Source: Bombyx mori (lineage: Eukaryota > Arthropoda > Insecta > Lepidoptera > Bombycidae). Taken from it: a stretch of DNA of 64,000 bases. This document shows positions 43,724-54,148 of this stretch, piece after piece. The notes beneath the pieces are model-generated. The model was not told the origin of the DNA, made no database searches, and saw only the letters and a list, made by a program, of their open reading frames with translations. The position numbers and the translations under genes are program-made. Location: assembly GCF_030269925.1 (NCBI RefSeq), contig NC_085108.1, positions 2,480,001 to 2,544,000 of the forward strand. Direction: 5' to 3'. Each line of letters begins with the position of its first letter. Positions within the stretch are counted from its first letter, which is position 1.

Positions 43724-43971
43724 TCGAATTGAGTTTCTCAAATTCCTTTACGCGCAGTTTGCTTAAAAGACAGTCCAAATTTTGCTTATTGCCGTAAAGA
43801 ATTCACGTAATAGATATAATATAATAGATAAGAAACATGCATTCCGTTCGTACAGTGGAAATGAAAATTCCAATTTAGCAACGCTGATAAAATAGAATGC
43901 GGTCTTGTATAAAAGTAGTCGACTAGTTAATACAATTATAGTTCAATCAATTGGCTCTCGCACGCTTCAAA
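43724..43971 (+). promoter_or_regulatory. G10 promoter
   Basis: TCACGT hexamer at 43803-43808, TAGATAAGA (GATA) near 43825-43833, CTGATAAAA near 43884, TATA box TATAAAAG at 43908-43915. The Helitron ends just upstream. Confidence 0.75.
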
Positions 43972-45864
43972 ATGACAACTAACGCTCTCCTCGTATGTGC
44001 TTTAGCACTCCTTCATCAGGTATGTAATAAATAATAATAATAATAAAGATCATTTATTGCCTTTCACATCATAAAATGAAATACAAAAAAAAAGAAAAGC
44101 AAAAAAAAGAGAAAAAGGCAAAAGGAGGTGGCTCAGCTATTGCTGTTCAAGGTTGATAAATTGAACAGCGCTGATTTTCAGTCACCCCCGTTTCCCTTTG
44201 GTTCTTTGCGGGAATGAAGACTCCGTACGTGTGTACATACTCAGAATATGGTATAAATTAGTAAAATTAGTAAATTATAAAAATTTAAGAAAAAAACAAA
44301 ATAAAAATCAAATTAAATGGTGAACCCGAAAACAAAACCAAAAATTTAAGAAAAAAACAAAACAAAAATCAAATTAAACGGTGAACCCGAATACAAAACA
44401 TGTACATGAATACAAAACATAATAAGCACACAGTAATAACAACCTGAGGGCAGCTTAAAAAAAAAAAAATTTAATAAAAGGAAGTTTTCACAAGCTAGGA
44501 TTAAATTAGTTACTATAAATACTATAAATTAGATTAGTTTCTGTGAGTCCAAAAGAAAATGTCTTTAACCTTTCTTCAAACGAGGTTCATGGAGAGTAAT
44601 TAACGGCAAACAGCGCTTTGGCTCTGCCCGTGCCATTGCTGAAGTCCATGGGCGACGTTAGCCACTCACCACCAGGCGGGCCCGTATGCTCGTCTGCCTA
44701 CAAGGGCAATAAAATTAAAAGCCCAGTTAACGTTCTTCTTCCGAGTGGGTATCTTAATTTTTGAAGGCCGTCTCTAATCTGAAGACTCTATGGTCACTCG
44801 TTGCAAAACTGTTCTCTCTAGCTTCAGCAGCCTTTAGTGCTTCAGGCATGCCCGTGAGTAATGTTATCGGTTTTGACAAATGAGAATCTGACCACGTAGT
44901 CTTTGCTCTATCACCACTATCAGCTTAACTGGACCTCACAAATACCTAACTCACTTAGAAATCGGAACGCATCATCGCATGCGACGTCGTCAACTTAGGA
45001 TTTTTCGATGCGTTTCTTTCCGTACCTATTCTCTGGTACTCTAAGGAGATATTCTAACTACGCGCTGACGGGAGATGATGTGTAAATTCAATGACAGACA
45101 TCGGTGACAATTTTTGAAAAAGACTGACCAGATATATTTAAAGCCGATCACAAAGCAAAGTATTCCGAAGGTAAGCCATCGAAGAAATGAAAATTCCCGA
45201 TGATTGCTTCTTGGCAGAAGCGGGACGGTGCTACCGCTAATGATCAATATAAGGGTTAGGTATATATAGTATAATAAGATAGAGATAACAAGAGATGTTG
45301 AAGGAGACTGCAACTGCGGATGACGAGAAAGGAATAGTACAATTAAATATAATTTCATAACACAAGTTCATCCGAATCTGATTAAAAACACTGTTTTGTT
45401 TTTGTTCACAGTCTGCTGTGGGTCAGTATCTGAGTCGCGTCGGTGGCTGTGGTTGTGGAGGCGTTGGCAACGCTTTGGGCTACGGTGGTATCGGCTACAA
45501 CGGCTATGTCGGTAACGATATCGGCGCTGCTGGAGCTCTAGGAGCTTCCAATGGAGGGTGTCTCAACGTCGTCAGCTCCTCTGCCGCTCCTACTAGTCTA
45601 GGTGTAGCCTCTGAGAACTCTTACGAGGGAACTGTCGGTGTCTGCGGTAATCTGCCACTCCTGGGTACTGCAGTCGTCACCGGCGAGTTCCCTACTGGTG
45701 GTCTTGGTGGTATTAACTACGGCTGCGGTAATGGCGCCGTTGGGATCACCGCTGAAGATCGCGCCGGTATCGGCTACGCCGGTGGACTCGGTTACGGATC
45801 TGGTTACGGACTCGGCTACGGAGGCTACGCCGGCAATGGATGTGGATGTGGTGGCGCCTACTAA
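43972..45864 (+). CDS. G10: B-type chorion protein (inverted twin of G11)
   Basis: Two exons, 43972-44019 and 45412-45864, giving 166 residues. Exon 1 encodes [16 protein letters not shown] with a GTATGT donor. Exon 2 starts after GTTCACAG with [12 protein letters not shown]. The left arm has GCGCGG and [10 protein letters not shown] motifs. The B-family centre reads [20 protein letters not shown], then [20 protein letters not shown]. The right arm has [13 protein letters not shown] repeats and ends GCGCGGAY, with TAA. An AATAAA lies at about 45899. The mature exon has the same length as that of G11 and differs at four residues near its start; the signal exons differ. Confidence 0.92.
44030..44480. 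repeat. A-rich LINE-like tail and 57-bp tandem duplication in G10 intron
   Basis: 'catttattgcctttcacatcataaaatg' suggests a LINE 3' end. 44283-44330 and 44339-44390 are direct repeats ('aatttaagaaaaaaacaaaa...ggtgaacccgaa'). Confidence 0.55.
44573..44718 (+). mobile_element. Family C LINE 3' end, diverged
   Basis: 'cttcaaacgaggttcatggagagtaattaacgg...ctacaagggcaataaaatt'. In the G10 intron. Confidence 0.78.
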
Positions 45865-46599
45865 ATGTTAGAATATATATAAAAAAAAACTTTTTTTTAA
45901 TAAATTCTTTGTGAAAAAATATTCTTAATGAATTTTAATAATATTAGTGATTTAAGATCAAATACTTTTTATTTTAGATGGTTTGATATAAATGCGAAAC
46001 TATATTATTCAATTGCTGGGATCTACAGAATTAGCTTACTTAGTTTTCGGAGATTCGCTTAAACGTTCAAAGGTTAAGCAGATCGCGAATGCGGCTTCAT
46101 TTCAAATCAGGGCCCTGGAACTATGATACTTTAAGACAAATATTTTTAGTATAGGAACTAGCGACATCTTGTAGCGAGGGACCCCTAACTTATATGATGT
46201 TAAAGCTAAGGTATTTAATTATTGTATAATTAAACACAGAAAATAAACAAAATAAAAATCATACAAGTCTTTATTTGTTACAGATAAATTGACTAGATTT
46301 TATCAATTTGTGGTTTATGAAAATTTACAAAATCCGTCATTTTAAAATAGAATATAGGATAAGTAATATGTTACTGCCATCTACAGGAGCAATAAAAAAC
46401 TAATCGAAGCGAGGACGTCTAGTGGGCGACGCCCGTAAACATTTTTGTTGAGTGCTTGAGTTGCTTATCTATAACTAATTTATGTGTATAACCTATGTTT
46501 CAAACGGTCTCCTACATAAACTAAACATTACATTTCGAACAGTTCAGACTATAATTTTTTTTTTACAACTTGACTTGCTTTATTTTTAACTTACGACTA

Positions 46600-46775
46600 C
46601 ATCAGTTAACTGTAATGAAAGTGCAATCACTTTGCCGCGATGTCTGTTGAGCCGCATGAGGTCGAGCGTTGTCGTGTAGGAGCAGCAGGGACCAGGGACC
46701 AACCAAGACTGGTCAAACATCCGCTAGCTTCTTCATCATCATATCTAGTTCCTCACAGTACACACCTGTAATAAA
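46600..46775 (-). pseudogene. Mariner transposase fragment
   Basis: The minus strand reads TGVYCEELDMMMKKLADV, a stop, then SLLLLHDNARPHAAQQTSRQ. The HDNARPH block is the conserved second-Asp motif region of mariner transposases. Broken by a stop and isolated. Confidence 0.75.
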
Positions 46776-46818
46776 GCTGGTGCCATTTGATAAGAAGTTG
46801 TTATGAATTATCTATCTA

Positions 46819-47101
46819 TCTATATATAAAAATGAATTGCTGTTCGTTAGTCTCGCTAAAACTCGAGAACGGCTGGACCGATTTGGCTAATTTTGGTCTT
46901 GAATTATTTGTGGAAGTCCAGAGAAGGTTTAAAAGGTACATAAATATGAGAATGCTCAGAATTAAATAAAAAACTTTTTTTTTCCTTTGAGGTTTCCCCC
47001 GTCGAACGGATTTTTTTTGTTTGTTTTAAGTTTATTTTATACAAAAGTGTAGGTCTGTTATTTATCGATTGAGGCACTGCGAAGTCTGCCGAGTCAGCTA
47101 G
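46819..47101 (+). mobile_element. Helitron family B
   Basis: TCTATATATAAAAATGAATTG to GCCGAGTCAGCTAG, followed by (TAAA)n. Confidence 0.82.
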
Positions 47102-47174
47102 TAAATAAATAAATAAATAAATAAATAAAAATCTTTTATTTCAAGACATAATCTCATAGTGTGTTAGTATTCCT

Positions 47175-47608
47175 TTGTTTTGTAATGCTTAGATAGGTGG
47201 ACGTGCTCACCTGGTGTGAAGTGGTTACTGGAGCCAATAGACAGATACGACGTAAATGCGCCACCCACCTTGAGATATCAGTTCTAAGGTCTCAGTATAT
47301 TCACAACGGCTGCCCCACCCTTCAAACCGAAACGCATTACTGCTTCACGGCAAAAATAGATACGGTGTTGGTACCTACCCGCGCGGACTCACAAGAGGTC
47401 CTACCACCAGTAAGTACGCAAATTATAATTTTGCGGATTTGATTTTTATTACACGATGGTATTCCTTCACCGTGGAAGTCAATCGTGAACATTTGTTGAG
47501 TACGTATTTCATTAGAAAAATTGGTACCCGCCCGGGATTCGAACACAGGTGCATCGCTCAACACGTATGCACCGGACGTCTTATCCTTTAGGCCACGACG
47601 ACTTCAAA
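47175..47608 (-). mobile_element. Bm1 SINE, near full length
   Basis: 'aatgcttagataggtggacgtgctcacctgg' to 'cctttaggccacgacgacttc', with a small deletion near the tail. Confidence 0.88.
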
Positions 47609-47861
47609 TAGTTTAAGAACTATGTTAGTATTTATATCTAGTAACTCAGTCCCTGGCAGCCTCATCAAGCAGCATGTAGGACAAGCAACTTGATGAGCCT
47701 ACCCAGGGTTGGTCCATCTAGTCTTTCTGCTAATACCCTCAAGATATTGTTGCTGCTTCCTCACACTCTACGCATAATAGATGCCACCTTTTTGCGCATT
47801 AAATACCTTAGCTTTAACAACATATAAGTTAGGGGTAGGTCGCTACAAGTCTTAAAGTATC

Positions 47862-48125
47862 ACTAGATGATGACCGAGCTTTGCTCGATTTTTTTTTGTA
47901 CAACGCCATCTTGTGTTGCTCTCAATTAAGAAAAATAGTATTATTATTCGCCAATAGATGTCGCGAAGAGTTGATTATTGAAAACACGAATAAAACAACA
48001 TTTTCTGAAAATAAATCGTAGCTAGATCGATTTATCGCCCCCGAAAACCCTGATTTTATGAAAATCGTTGGAGCTGTTTTCGAGATTCAGATTACATACA
48101 TATATATACAAGAATTGCTCATTTA
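47862..48125. mobile_element. Unclassified insertion in the right arm of the duplication
   Basis: Starts 'ctagatgatgaccgagctttgctcgat' and ends 'ttttcgagattcagattacatacatatatatacaagaattgc'. Absent from the left arm, so inserted after the duplication. Confidence 0.6.
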
Positions 48126-48364
48126 AAGGTATATATCTTAAAGTATCATAGTTTCAAGGCCCTGGTTGCCGCATTCGCGATCTGCTTAATGTTACCTTTG
48201 AATTTTTAAGCGATTTTCCGAAAACTAAGTAAGCTAATTCTCTAGATCCTAGCTGTTGAATAATATTGTTTCCCATTTATGTCGAAGTATCTATAATAAA
48301 AAGTATATTTTTTTAAAAGAATTTATTACAAAAAAAACGTGTTTTTTTATATATATTCTAGCAT

Positions 48365-49387
48365 TCAATAGGCGCCACCGCATCCACATCCATTGCCGGC
48401 GTAGCCTCCGTAGCCGAGTCCGTAGCCAGATCCGTAGCCGAGGCCGCCGGCGTAGCCGATACCGGCGCGATCTTCAGCGGTGATCCCAACGGCGCCATTA
48501 CCGCAGCCGTAGTTAATACCACCAAGACCACCAGTAGGGAACTCGCCGGTGACGACTGCAGTACCCAGGAGGGGCAGATTACCACAGACACCGACAGTTC
48601 CCTCGTAAGAGTTCTCAGAGGCTACACCTAAACTAGTAGGAGCGGCAGAGGAGCTGACGACGTTGAGACACCCTCCATTGGAAGCTCCTAGAGCTCCAGC
48701 AGCGCCGATATCGTTACCGATATAGCCGTTGTAGCCGATACCACCGTAGCCCAAACCATTGCCAACCCCTCCACAACCACAGCCACCGACGCGACCCAGA
48801 TATTGACTGACAGCAGACTGCAGACAAAATAATTTTCATTTAATTACTCAACATAGTCAAAATTCAATTCGCTTAGTTGTGAATTAAATAAAAAACGAAA
48901 GGGATAGCACGCACATTGAAGTGAGACAACCTACCTTTAGATGGTATCTGCAACTTGATTTTCTAATCCTTCTACATAATATTTAAAAACGTTTCCTAAG
49001 TAATTTGCTACATATTAAAAAAAAAACAGGGGACATCCTTAAAACTGAATAGTTTTTTTTTTATTGCTTAGCTGGGTAGATGAGCTCACAGCCCATTTGG
49101 CGTTAAGTGGTTACTGGAGCCCATAGACATCTACAACGTAAATTCGCCACCCACTTTGAGATATAAGTTCTAAGGTCTCAATATAGTTACAACGGCTGCC
49201 CCGCCCTTCAAGCCGAAACGCATTACTGCTTCACGGCCGAAATAGGCGGGGTGGTGGCACCTACCCATGCGGACTCACATGAGCTCCTACCCCCAATAAA
49301 AAACATGAAACATTCCATAAAAATAAAGAAAGAAAATACCTGGACGAAGAGTGCCGAAGCACAGATGAGGAGTGTTTTAAAGGCCAT
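48365..49387 (-). CDS. G11: B-type chorion protein (inverted twin of G10)
   Basis: Two exons, complement of 48365-48817 and 49340-49387, giving 166 residues. Exon 1 encodes [16 protein letters not shown] with a GTATTT donor, unlike the G10 exon 1. Exon 2 starts after GTCTGCAG with [12 protein letters not shown]; four residues differ from G10 (S/G, G/S, G/A, I/V), all in the first 40, and the rest is identical. The stop is TGA instead of TAA. A reverse-strand AATAAA lies near 48323. The intron holds a Bm1 copy and is much shorter than in G10. Confidence 0.92.
49051..49300 (-). mobile_element. Bm1 SINE, head missing
   Basis: 'ttttttattgcttagctgggtagatgagctcacag' to 'catgagctcctaccccca'. In the G11 intron, ending 40 bp from the splice donor. 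Confidence 0.88.
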
Positions 49388-49574
49388 TGTTCCAATTGGA
49401 TCTGAACTATGCTGTCTTCGGTTTTGTCAAGCATTAATATATGGAAAATTAATGCGTTATCATCAATCATACATAATCAGGCACGCAATACGCACTTATT
49501 ACGTGATCATTGAAATTTTATTAGTCAACGCATGTTATCAGATAATAATGGTGAAACGCTTGCACCAATGACTT
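49388..49574 (-). promoter_or_regulatory. G11 promoter
   Basis: TATA-like TAATATAT at about 49435-49442; ACGTGA (TCACGT on the gene strand) at 49501-49506; CAGATAATA (GATA) near 49538-49546. 'gttatcagataataatggtgaaac' resembles 'gttatctgataatgggtgaaac' in the G13/G14 promoter. Bm1 debris starts at about 49588, where a partner gene would be expected. Confidence 0.7.
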
Positions 49575-49587
49575 TTCGACGGTTTTG

Positions 49588-50216
49588 ACTGATGGTAGGA
49601 ACTCTTGTGAGTCCGCGCGGGTAGGTGCCATAGCCCTGCCTATTTCTGTCGTGGAGCAGTAATGCGTTTCGGTTTGAAAGGCGGGGCAGCCGTTGTACTG
49701 TAAAAACGGAGACATTAGAACTCATATCTCAGTGAACGAGCTCACAGCCCACGTGATATAAAGTGCTTACTGGAGCCATAGACATCAAATCGAATCAAAT
49801 CAAATCAAAAAAAATTTCAAATCAAAAAAATTTATTCAACATAAATGCAAGTACATACTTGTTGAACGTCAAAAAAACTACCGCCAATTCACAAGAACTA
49901 GCCTCCGTCCTGAGAAGAATTGGCAAGAAACTCAGCGGCCATTTTTTTTTTTTTTTTACATATAAAATTATTATTTATTTATTTTTTAATATTAGTTTTT
50001 TTTTTAAATATGAATTTTTTACAATGAGTAATATAACGTAACAATTACTACAATATTGAAATGCCAGGAGCGAGCAACTCATTCCCACTTTGTGCAATCT
50101 TCTAGATAAGACTTTATAGTAAGCTTTATTGCACAGATGTTCTTTAATAGTCTACAACGTAAACGCGCCATCCACCTTGAGATATAAGTTCTAAGGTCTC
50201 AGTATAGTTACAATCT
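49588..50216. mobile_element. Two Bm1 pieces in opposite directions plus a LINE-like insertion
   Basis: 49588-49722 is Bm1 (+). 49731-49785 and 50151-50216 are one Bm1 (-) split by 49786-50150, which starts '(aatca)n' and contains 'ttcacaagaactagcctccgtcctgagaagaattggcaagaaactcagcgg', the tail of an unidentified LINE. Confidence 0.7.
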
Positions 50217-50525
50217 TACATAATCAAGCACGCAATACGCTAGTGTGCTTATTATTCAAATAAATAGTAGGGAAATTGTTGTGGTAACTAGATGGTCCAA
50301 AGGTCCATCTAAGACTTTGGTGGGAGCATATTATTATGAAAACTTCATGATTAAGGACGGGATAGCGGTTAACCAAAATTCGCTTCAGCTCCAGTGATTG
50401 ATGAACGTAGTCATCTTTGGATCATAGCTACTGAATGTGAACATATCTCACCTAACTTCACTAAGATTTTAAGGTAAAAGTGATTTTTGAGGGGATCGTG
50501 AAGTAAGTTTTCAAACGATGAATAT

Positions 50526-50893
50526 TGTTACGCCGGTAAGAGTAACGCCATCTATCGCCGAACAGTCGAACGAATATCGAAGGATCCAGTAGCATCTAGA
50601 ACGTTCGAGAAGTACAACGCCATCTATTGTCAGATAGCGGAAATACACAATGCTAGACTTTTGTGGAATGTTCTCAACGATTCTAGGGATTTCATCTCGA
50701 CTATAAAAGCGTTGCAGAGATGGCACGCGGTCAGTTAGTAATCGGAACTACTCGAAGCGAAACAGCGAACGGATCACCTGAAGCGAAGCGAATTGAGAAT
50801 TTTAAAGTGTTCTGTGTGTGTTCTAAGTGTTGAATACAGTGTTAACTTGTAATTCGGTAGAATTTTATTTATCCCGAACCCCAGCGCGTAACA
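50526..50893. mobile_element. Solo LTR of an LTR retrotransposon
   Basis: Begins TGTTACGCCGG and ends CAGCGCGTAACA (short inverted TGTTAC/GTAACA ends), with ATAT on both sides (50522-50525, 50894-50897). It contains GACTATAAAAGCG, a likely internal TATA. No internal retrotransposon genes nearby. Confidence 0.8.
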
Positions 50894-50929
50894 ATATTAT
50901 TTGTATATGTGCTAAATTTTGAGTCTTTC

Positions 50930-51118
50930 ATACTGCTAACCCACAAAGTTTCTCGCCGAATCTTCTCAGTGAGGCGCGTTTTCGTTCCGACGGGACACTC
51001 TGCAAAGCACTCTCTTGCTAGGGCTTGTGTTAGCAAAGTCCCAGCCCTGTGAGCTCGCCTAGTTGTTCGGCGAATCTATGACCCCTCGAGGTCACTAGAA
51101 TAGGTAGGAAAAAAAAGT
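50930..51118 (+). mobile_element. Family J LINE 3' end, decayed
   Basis: 'taacccacaaagtttctcgccgaatcttctcagtg...aataggtaggaaaaaaaag'. Confidence 0.75.
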
Positions 51119-51304
51119 AATCATAATGCGAAGTCTAAAGCATAAGAAGCCTAAGGTAGTTGTAACGACCGATGCGACAGTCTAGTAAGACCAATCAAAC
51201 ACATCCTTAATTCGAGTCCACGAATAACTTGCACGATGGAGGACCACTTCCACGCAGGATTTCCACGAAGCGATCCCGCAAAAAATATAATTTGCGTAAT
51301 TATT

Positions 51305-51640
51305 TACTGGTGGTAGGACCTCTTTTGAGTCCGCATGTGTAGGTACCACTACCCCACCTATTTCTGCCGTGAAGCAGTGATGCGTTTCGGTTTGAAGGGT
51401 GGGGCAGCCGTTGTAACTATACTGAGACCTTAGAACTTATATCTTTTTTTTTATTGCCCTCGTAGGCCCGTTACCGTTACCGTCGTCCATGGACTTCAGC
51501 AATGCCAGGGGCAGAGCCAAGCCGCTGCCTACCGCTCAAGGTGGGTGGCACATTTACCTTGTAGATGTCTATGGGCTCCAGTAATCACTCAACACCAGGT
51601 GGGCTGTGAGCTCGTCCACCCATCCAAGCAATAAAAAAAC
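51305..51640 (+). mobile_element. Bm1 SINE with nested family C LINE
   Basis: Bm1 body to 'agaacttatatct', family C end on the minus strand (51445-51536), then 'caaggtgggtggcacattt' and the tail. A (CT)n run follows at 51642-51661. Confidence 0.85.
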
Positions 51641-51664
51641 CTCTCTCTCTCTCTCTCTCTCGGT

Positions 51665-52134
51665 CTTCCGTGACCACGAAAACTATAAAGTACAGAAACG
51701 TCAAACATATCATCATTATATCAATGCTGAACGGGAAATTAAAGTTTAAAATTAGTCTTAAATATCAAGGAGTGACGAGGGTTTGTGGTTTTAGCGTCTT
51801 TTCGCTTAATAAGCGACATTTATCTTTGTAAAGGTGCGTTTTATTTTGGTATTAGCATCATTAGTTCGGTGATTTTAATCAGACTTCAATTAAGTTTGCC
51901 CCAATCAAATACCTGAAGAAGATTTTTGATATGATATTATTATCGATCAGAAGTGAGGTAGTTAAATAAGAAATAAATTACACAGAACTGGCCTAATTAT
52001 AGTTCACTGAATTAACCAATACTTCTAACAAAATGATTTCAATCTACTATTAACGAAAAATTACACAAGTCCCAAACATGTTTCAACAAGAACCGCACAC
52101 ACGAACGCCACGCACAAAAAAGAGGCAAAGGCTT
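51665..52134. other. Unassigned sequence
   Basis: No gene or known repeat seen; no A-type partner exon for G11 found. Confidence 0.4.
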
Positions 52135-52425
52135 TTTTTTTCTTTTTTTTTCCTACCTAAGCTGATAGCCCTAGGGGTTATTTCAGCGTAACCCTAACTT
52201 TAGTAGGTGAGCTCACGGGGCTCAAACCTGATGACGTTGCTAACACGAACCCTAGCAAGAGTCGTGCTTCGCAGAATCTACCACCGGATCGGAAACGCGA
52301 CCCACTGAGAAGATCCGGCGAGAAACTCAGTGGGCTGTGTCTATGGTTTAGTTCGCTGGTCGAGCCCTTCGTCGCAAGCGACGGGTTCGACGAGGAGTGG
52401 GCTGTGTCTGAGAGGAGGCAAAGGC
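52135..52425 (-). mobile_element. Family J LINE 3' end
   Basis: 'tttttcctacctaagctgatagccctagggg' to 'cgacgggttcgacgagg', both hairpins present. Confidence 0.85.
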
Positions 52426-52755
52426 GCAGCAAGGGATCGTTTTTATAGTTTTAGCGCTGGCTCTCGGTCGGGGGTGGCCTGGACTCGGTACCAATATTTT
52501 TTCAAATTTTAATCTGACGCAAATGTGGCGTAAACGAAAGAGCTTTTCACCCTTCGATACAATAGTGCGTAACATAACTTTTTTTCTGAGCTTATGCTTA
52601 ACTTTGAAAGCTTTAATAAAAAAAAACTATTATTTTAAGTAATTCAATTAACTTTCATGCCGTCTAGCCTTAAATATAGGAGAGGTAAAGACAGAAACAA
52701 TAAATTAATTATAATCATATTTATATACTTATCATAATAACAATTATAACAATGC

Positions 52756-53537
52756 TTAACAAGGCCCTATTCCTTTGAAACCAGGGTAAGGTCTGCCGAC
52801 TGGGCCATAGCCTGGACCCACAGTAGGCGCCGATATAGGCATTTCGTTGGTAATGCCGATCGCACCATCACCGCATCCGTACACGACCGTCCCGCCGCCA
52901 GCAGACGAGAATACTCCATCAGTAGCAACGGCACCCAAGAACGGTAGCTGACCGACTATCGTGACGGTGCCTTCGATGGAGTTTTCCGAATTCACCGTGA
53001 GACCGGTGGGAGTTATTGGTGATGTACTGGTTACAGCGAGACCTCCGCCACAGGACGCCGCCAGGTTTCCGGGGGCAAGTCCTATGAATCCTCCCGGAGC
53101 GTACCCGTCGTATCCTACGGCATCATAAGCCCCCCAGCCGGGGCCGTAAGGGGGATACGGCCCGGCTGCTCCACGACCTAAGCACTGACTGTGTACTTTC
53201 TGAAATAAAACAAAAGCAAATTAGGTGGGACGGTGGGAATCACTGGTGTTGGGACGTCTTGTGAGTCCGCATGTGTAGAAACCAGCATTCTGCCTATTTC
53301 TGAAGTGAAGCAGTAATGCGTTTGGGTTTGAAGGGTGGGGCAGCCGTTGTAACTATACTGAAACCTTAGAACTTATATCTCAAGGTAGGTGACGGAGTTT
53401 TACCTCGTAGATGTCTATAGGCTCCGATAACCACTTAACACCAGGTGGGCCGTGAGCTCATCCACCTTTTTAAAATTGTAACTACTTACTTGTACTAAGA
53501 GCGCAGAAAAGCAAAAAAGTGCAGTTCGTAAGGCCAT
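52756..53537 (-). CDS. G12: B-type chorion protein, shortened right arm
   Basis: Two exons, complement of 52756-53199 and 53490-53537, giving 163 residues. Exon 1 encodes MALRTALFCFSALLVQ with a GTAAGT donor. Exon 2 starts after TTATTTCAG with KVHSQCLGRGAAG. The left arm is Pro/Tyr/Gly-rich, and the B-family centre reads VNSENSIEGTVTIVGQLPFL, then VATDGVFSSAGGGTVVYGCG (FSSAG instead of FPTAG). The chain stops at GFKGIGPC, where the related G6 continues through a CGCGG-Tyr end, so the terminal Cys/Gly/Tyr block is missing. No mid-chain stop or frameshift is seen. The intron is a Bm1 copy plus about 60 bp. Confidence 0.85.
53240..53478 (+). mobile_element. Bm1 SINE, 5'-truncated
   Basis: 'cactggtgttgggacgtcttgtgagtccgc' to 'ggccgtgagctcatccacc'. 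Fills most of the G12 intron and ends about 11 bp from the donor. Confidence 0.85.
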
Positions 53538-53660
53538 TTCGAGCTCTTATTAAAAGGAATAAATTTGAAATAAAGAATTACGTCTTATATACGGAAAGTT
53601 AATTGAAATTATGGCATCATACAGATAAGTTGTTGGCGTAAGCCTTATATTCTATTATCA
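53538..53660 (-). promoter_or_regulatory. G12 promoter
   Basis: TATA (TATATAAG on the minus strand) at about 53586-53594 and CAGATAAG (GATA) near 53626-53633. Confidence 0.6.
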
Positions 53661-53903
53661 GTTATTATTCGATAAACTTACCTTACATGAGACTTACTGA
53701 AATTTTAATATTTTAGATTACACAATTACATAGTTCTTTAGCAATAACACATATTATATTGCGCGGACACGAGTTTTCAGTGGATTTTATCGCTAAATTT
53801 CACAATTTCCGTAAATCCATTACACGAATTATAAACGAAAACTAACATTATGATTACGCGCAAGAGATTACAAATTAGAACGTTTTTGTAAAATGTACTT
53901 TAA

Positions 53904-54144
53904 AGGCTTCGTCAAACAGAACGCGTACTTAGCGCGCGTCAGAGCGCTAAACTAACGCCGCGCTATGACGCCGAGATGTGTTGTACTACAATGGTAACAT
54001 ACCGTCACACAGAGCGCCAGCGCTATAGCGCTTATAGAGCTGGCGCTCTGTGTGACGGTATGATACCGTAGTAGTACAACACATCTCGGCGTCATGGCGT
54101 AGCGCTCTGACGCGCGCTAATTACGCGTTCTGTTTGACGAAGCC
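53904..54144. mobile_element. Near-palindromic MITE
   Basis: The whole 240-bp unit folds on itself. The left arm is aggcttcgtcaaacagaacg and onward; the right arm is its reverse complement with few mismatches; the centre is 'gcgctatagcgc'. TTAA lies at both borders (53900-53903, 54145-54148), as in TTAA-target elements. Confidence 0.8.
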
Positions 54145-54148
54145 TTAA

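Larger units (their letters stand above)
45412..48817. repeat. Large inverted duplication (arms 45412-46217 and 47800-48817)
   Basis: The left arm is the G10 mature exon plus about 350 bp of 3' flank; the right arm is the G11 mature exon and flank in reverse. Shared flank blocks include 'gaattagcttacttagttttcgga', 'gcagatcgcgaatgcgg' and 'cttatatg(a/t)tgttaaagctaaggtatttaat'. The right arm carries an extra insertion (about 47862-48125). The spacer (46218-47799) holds mariner, Helitron and Bm1 pieces. Confidence 0.85.

Noticed and set aside
47100..47130. (TAAA)n as a CRISPR-like or satellite array
   Set aside because: Simple microsatellite growth at a Helitron 3' border; no spacers.
52756..52995. 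Short independent gene beginning at 52995
   Set aside because: The frame runs on to the acceptor at 53199; it is the C-terminal part of G12.
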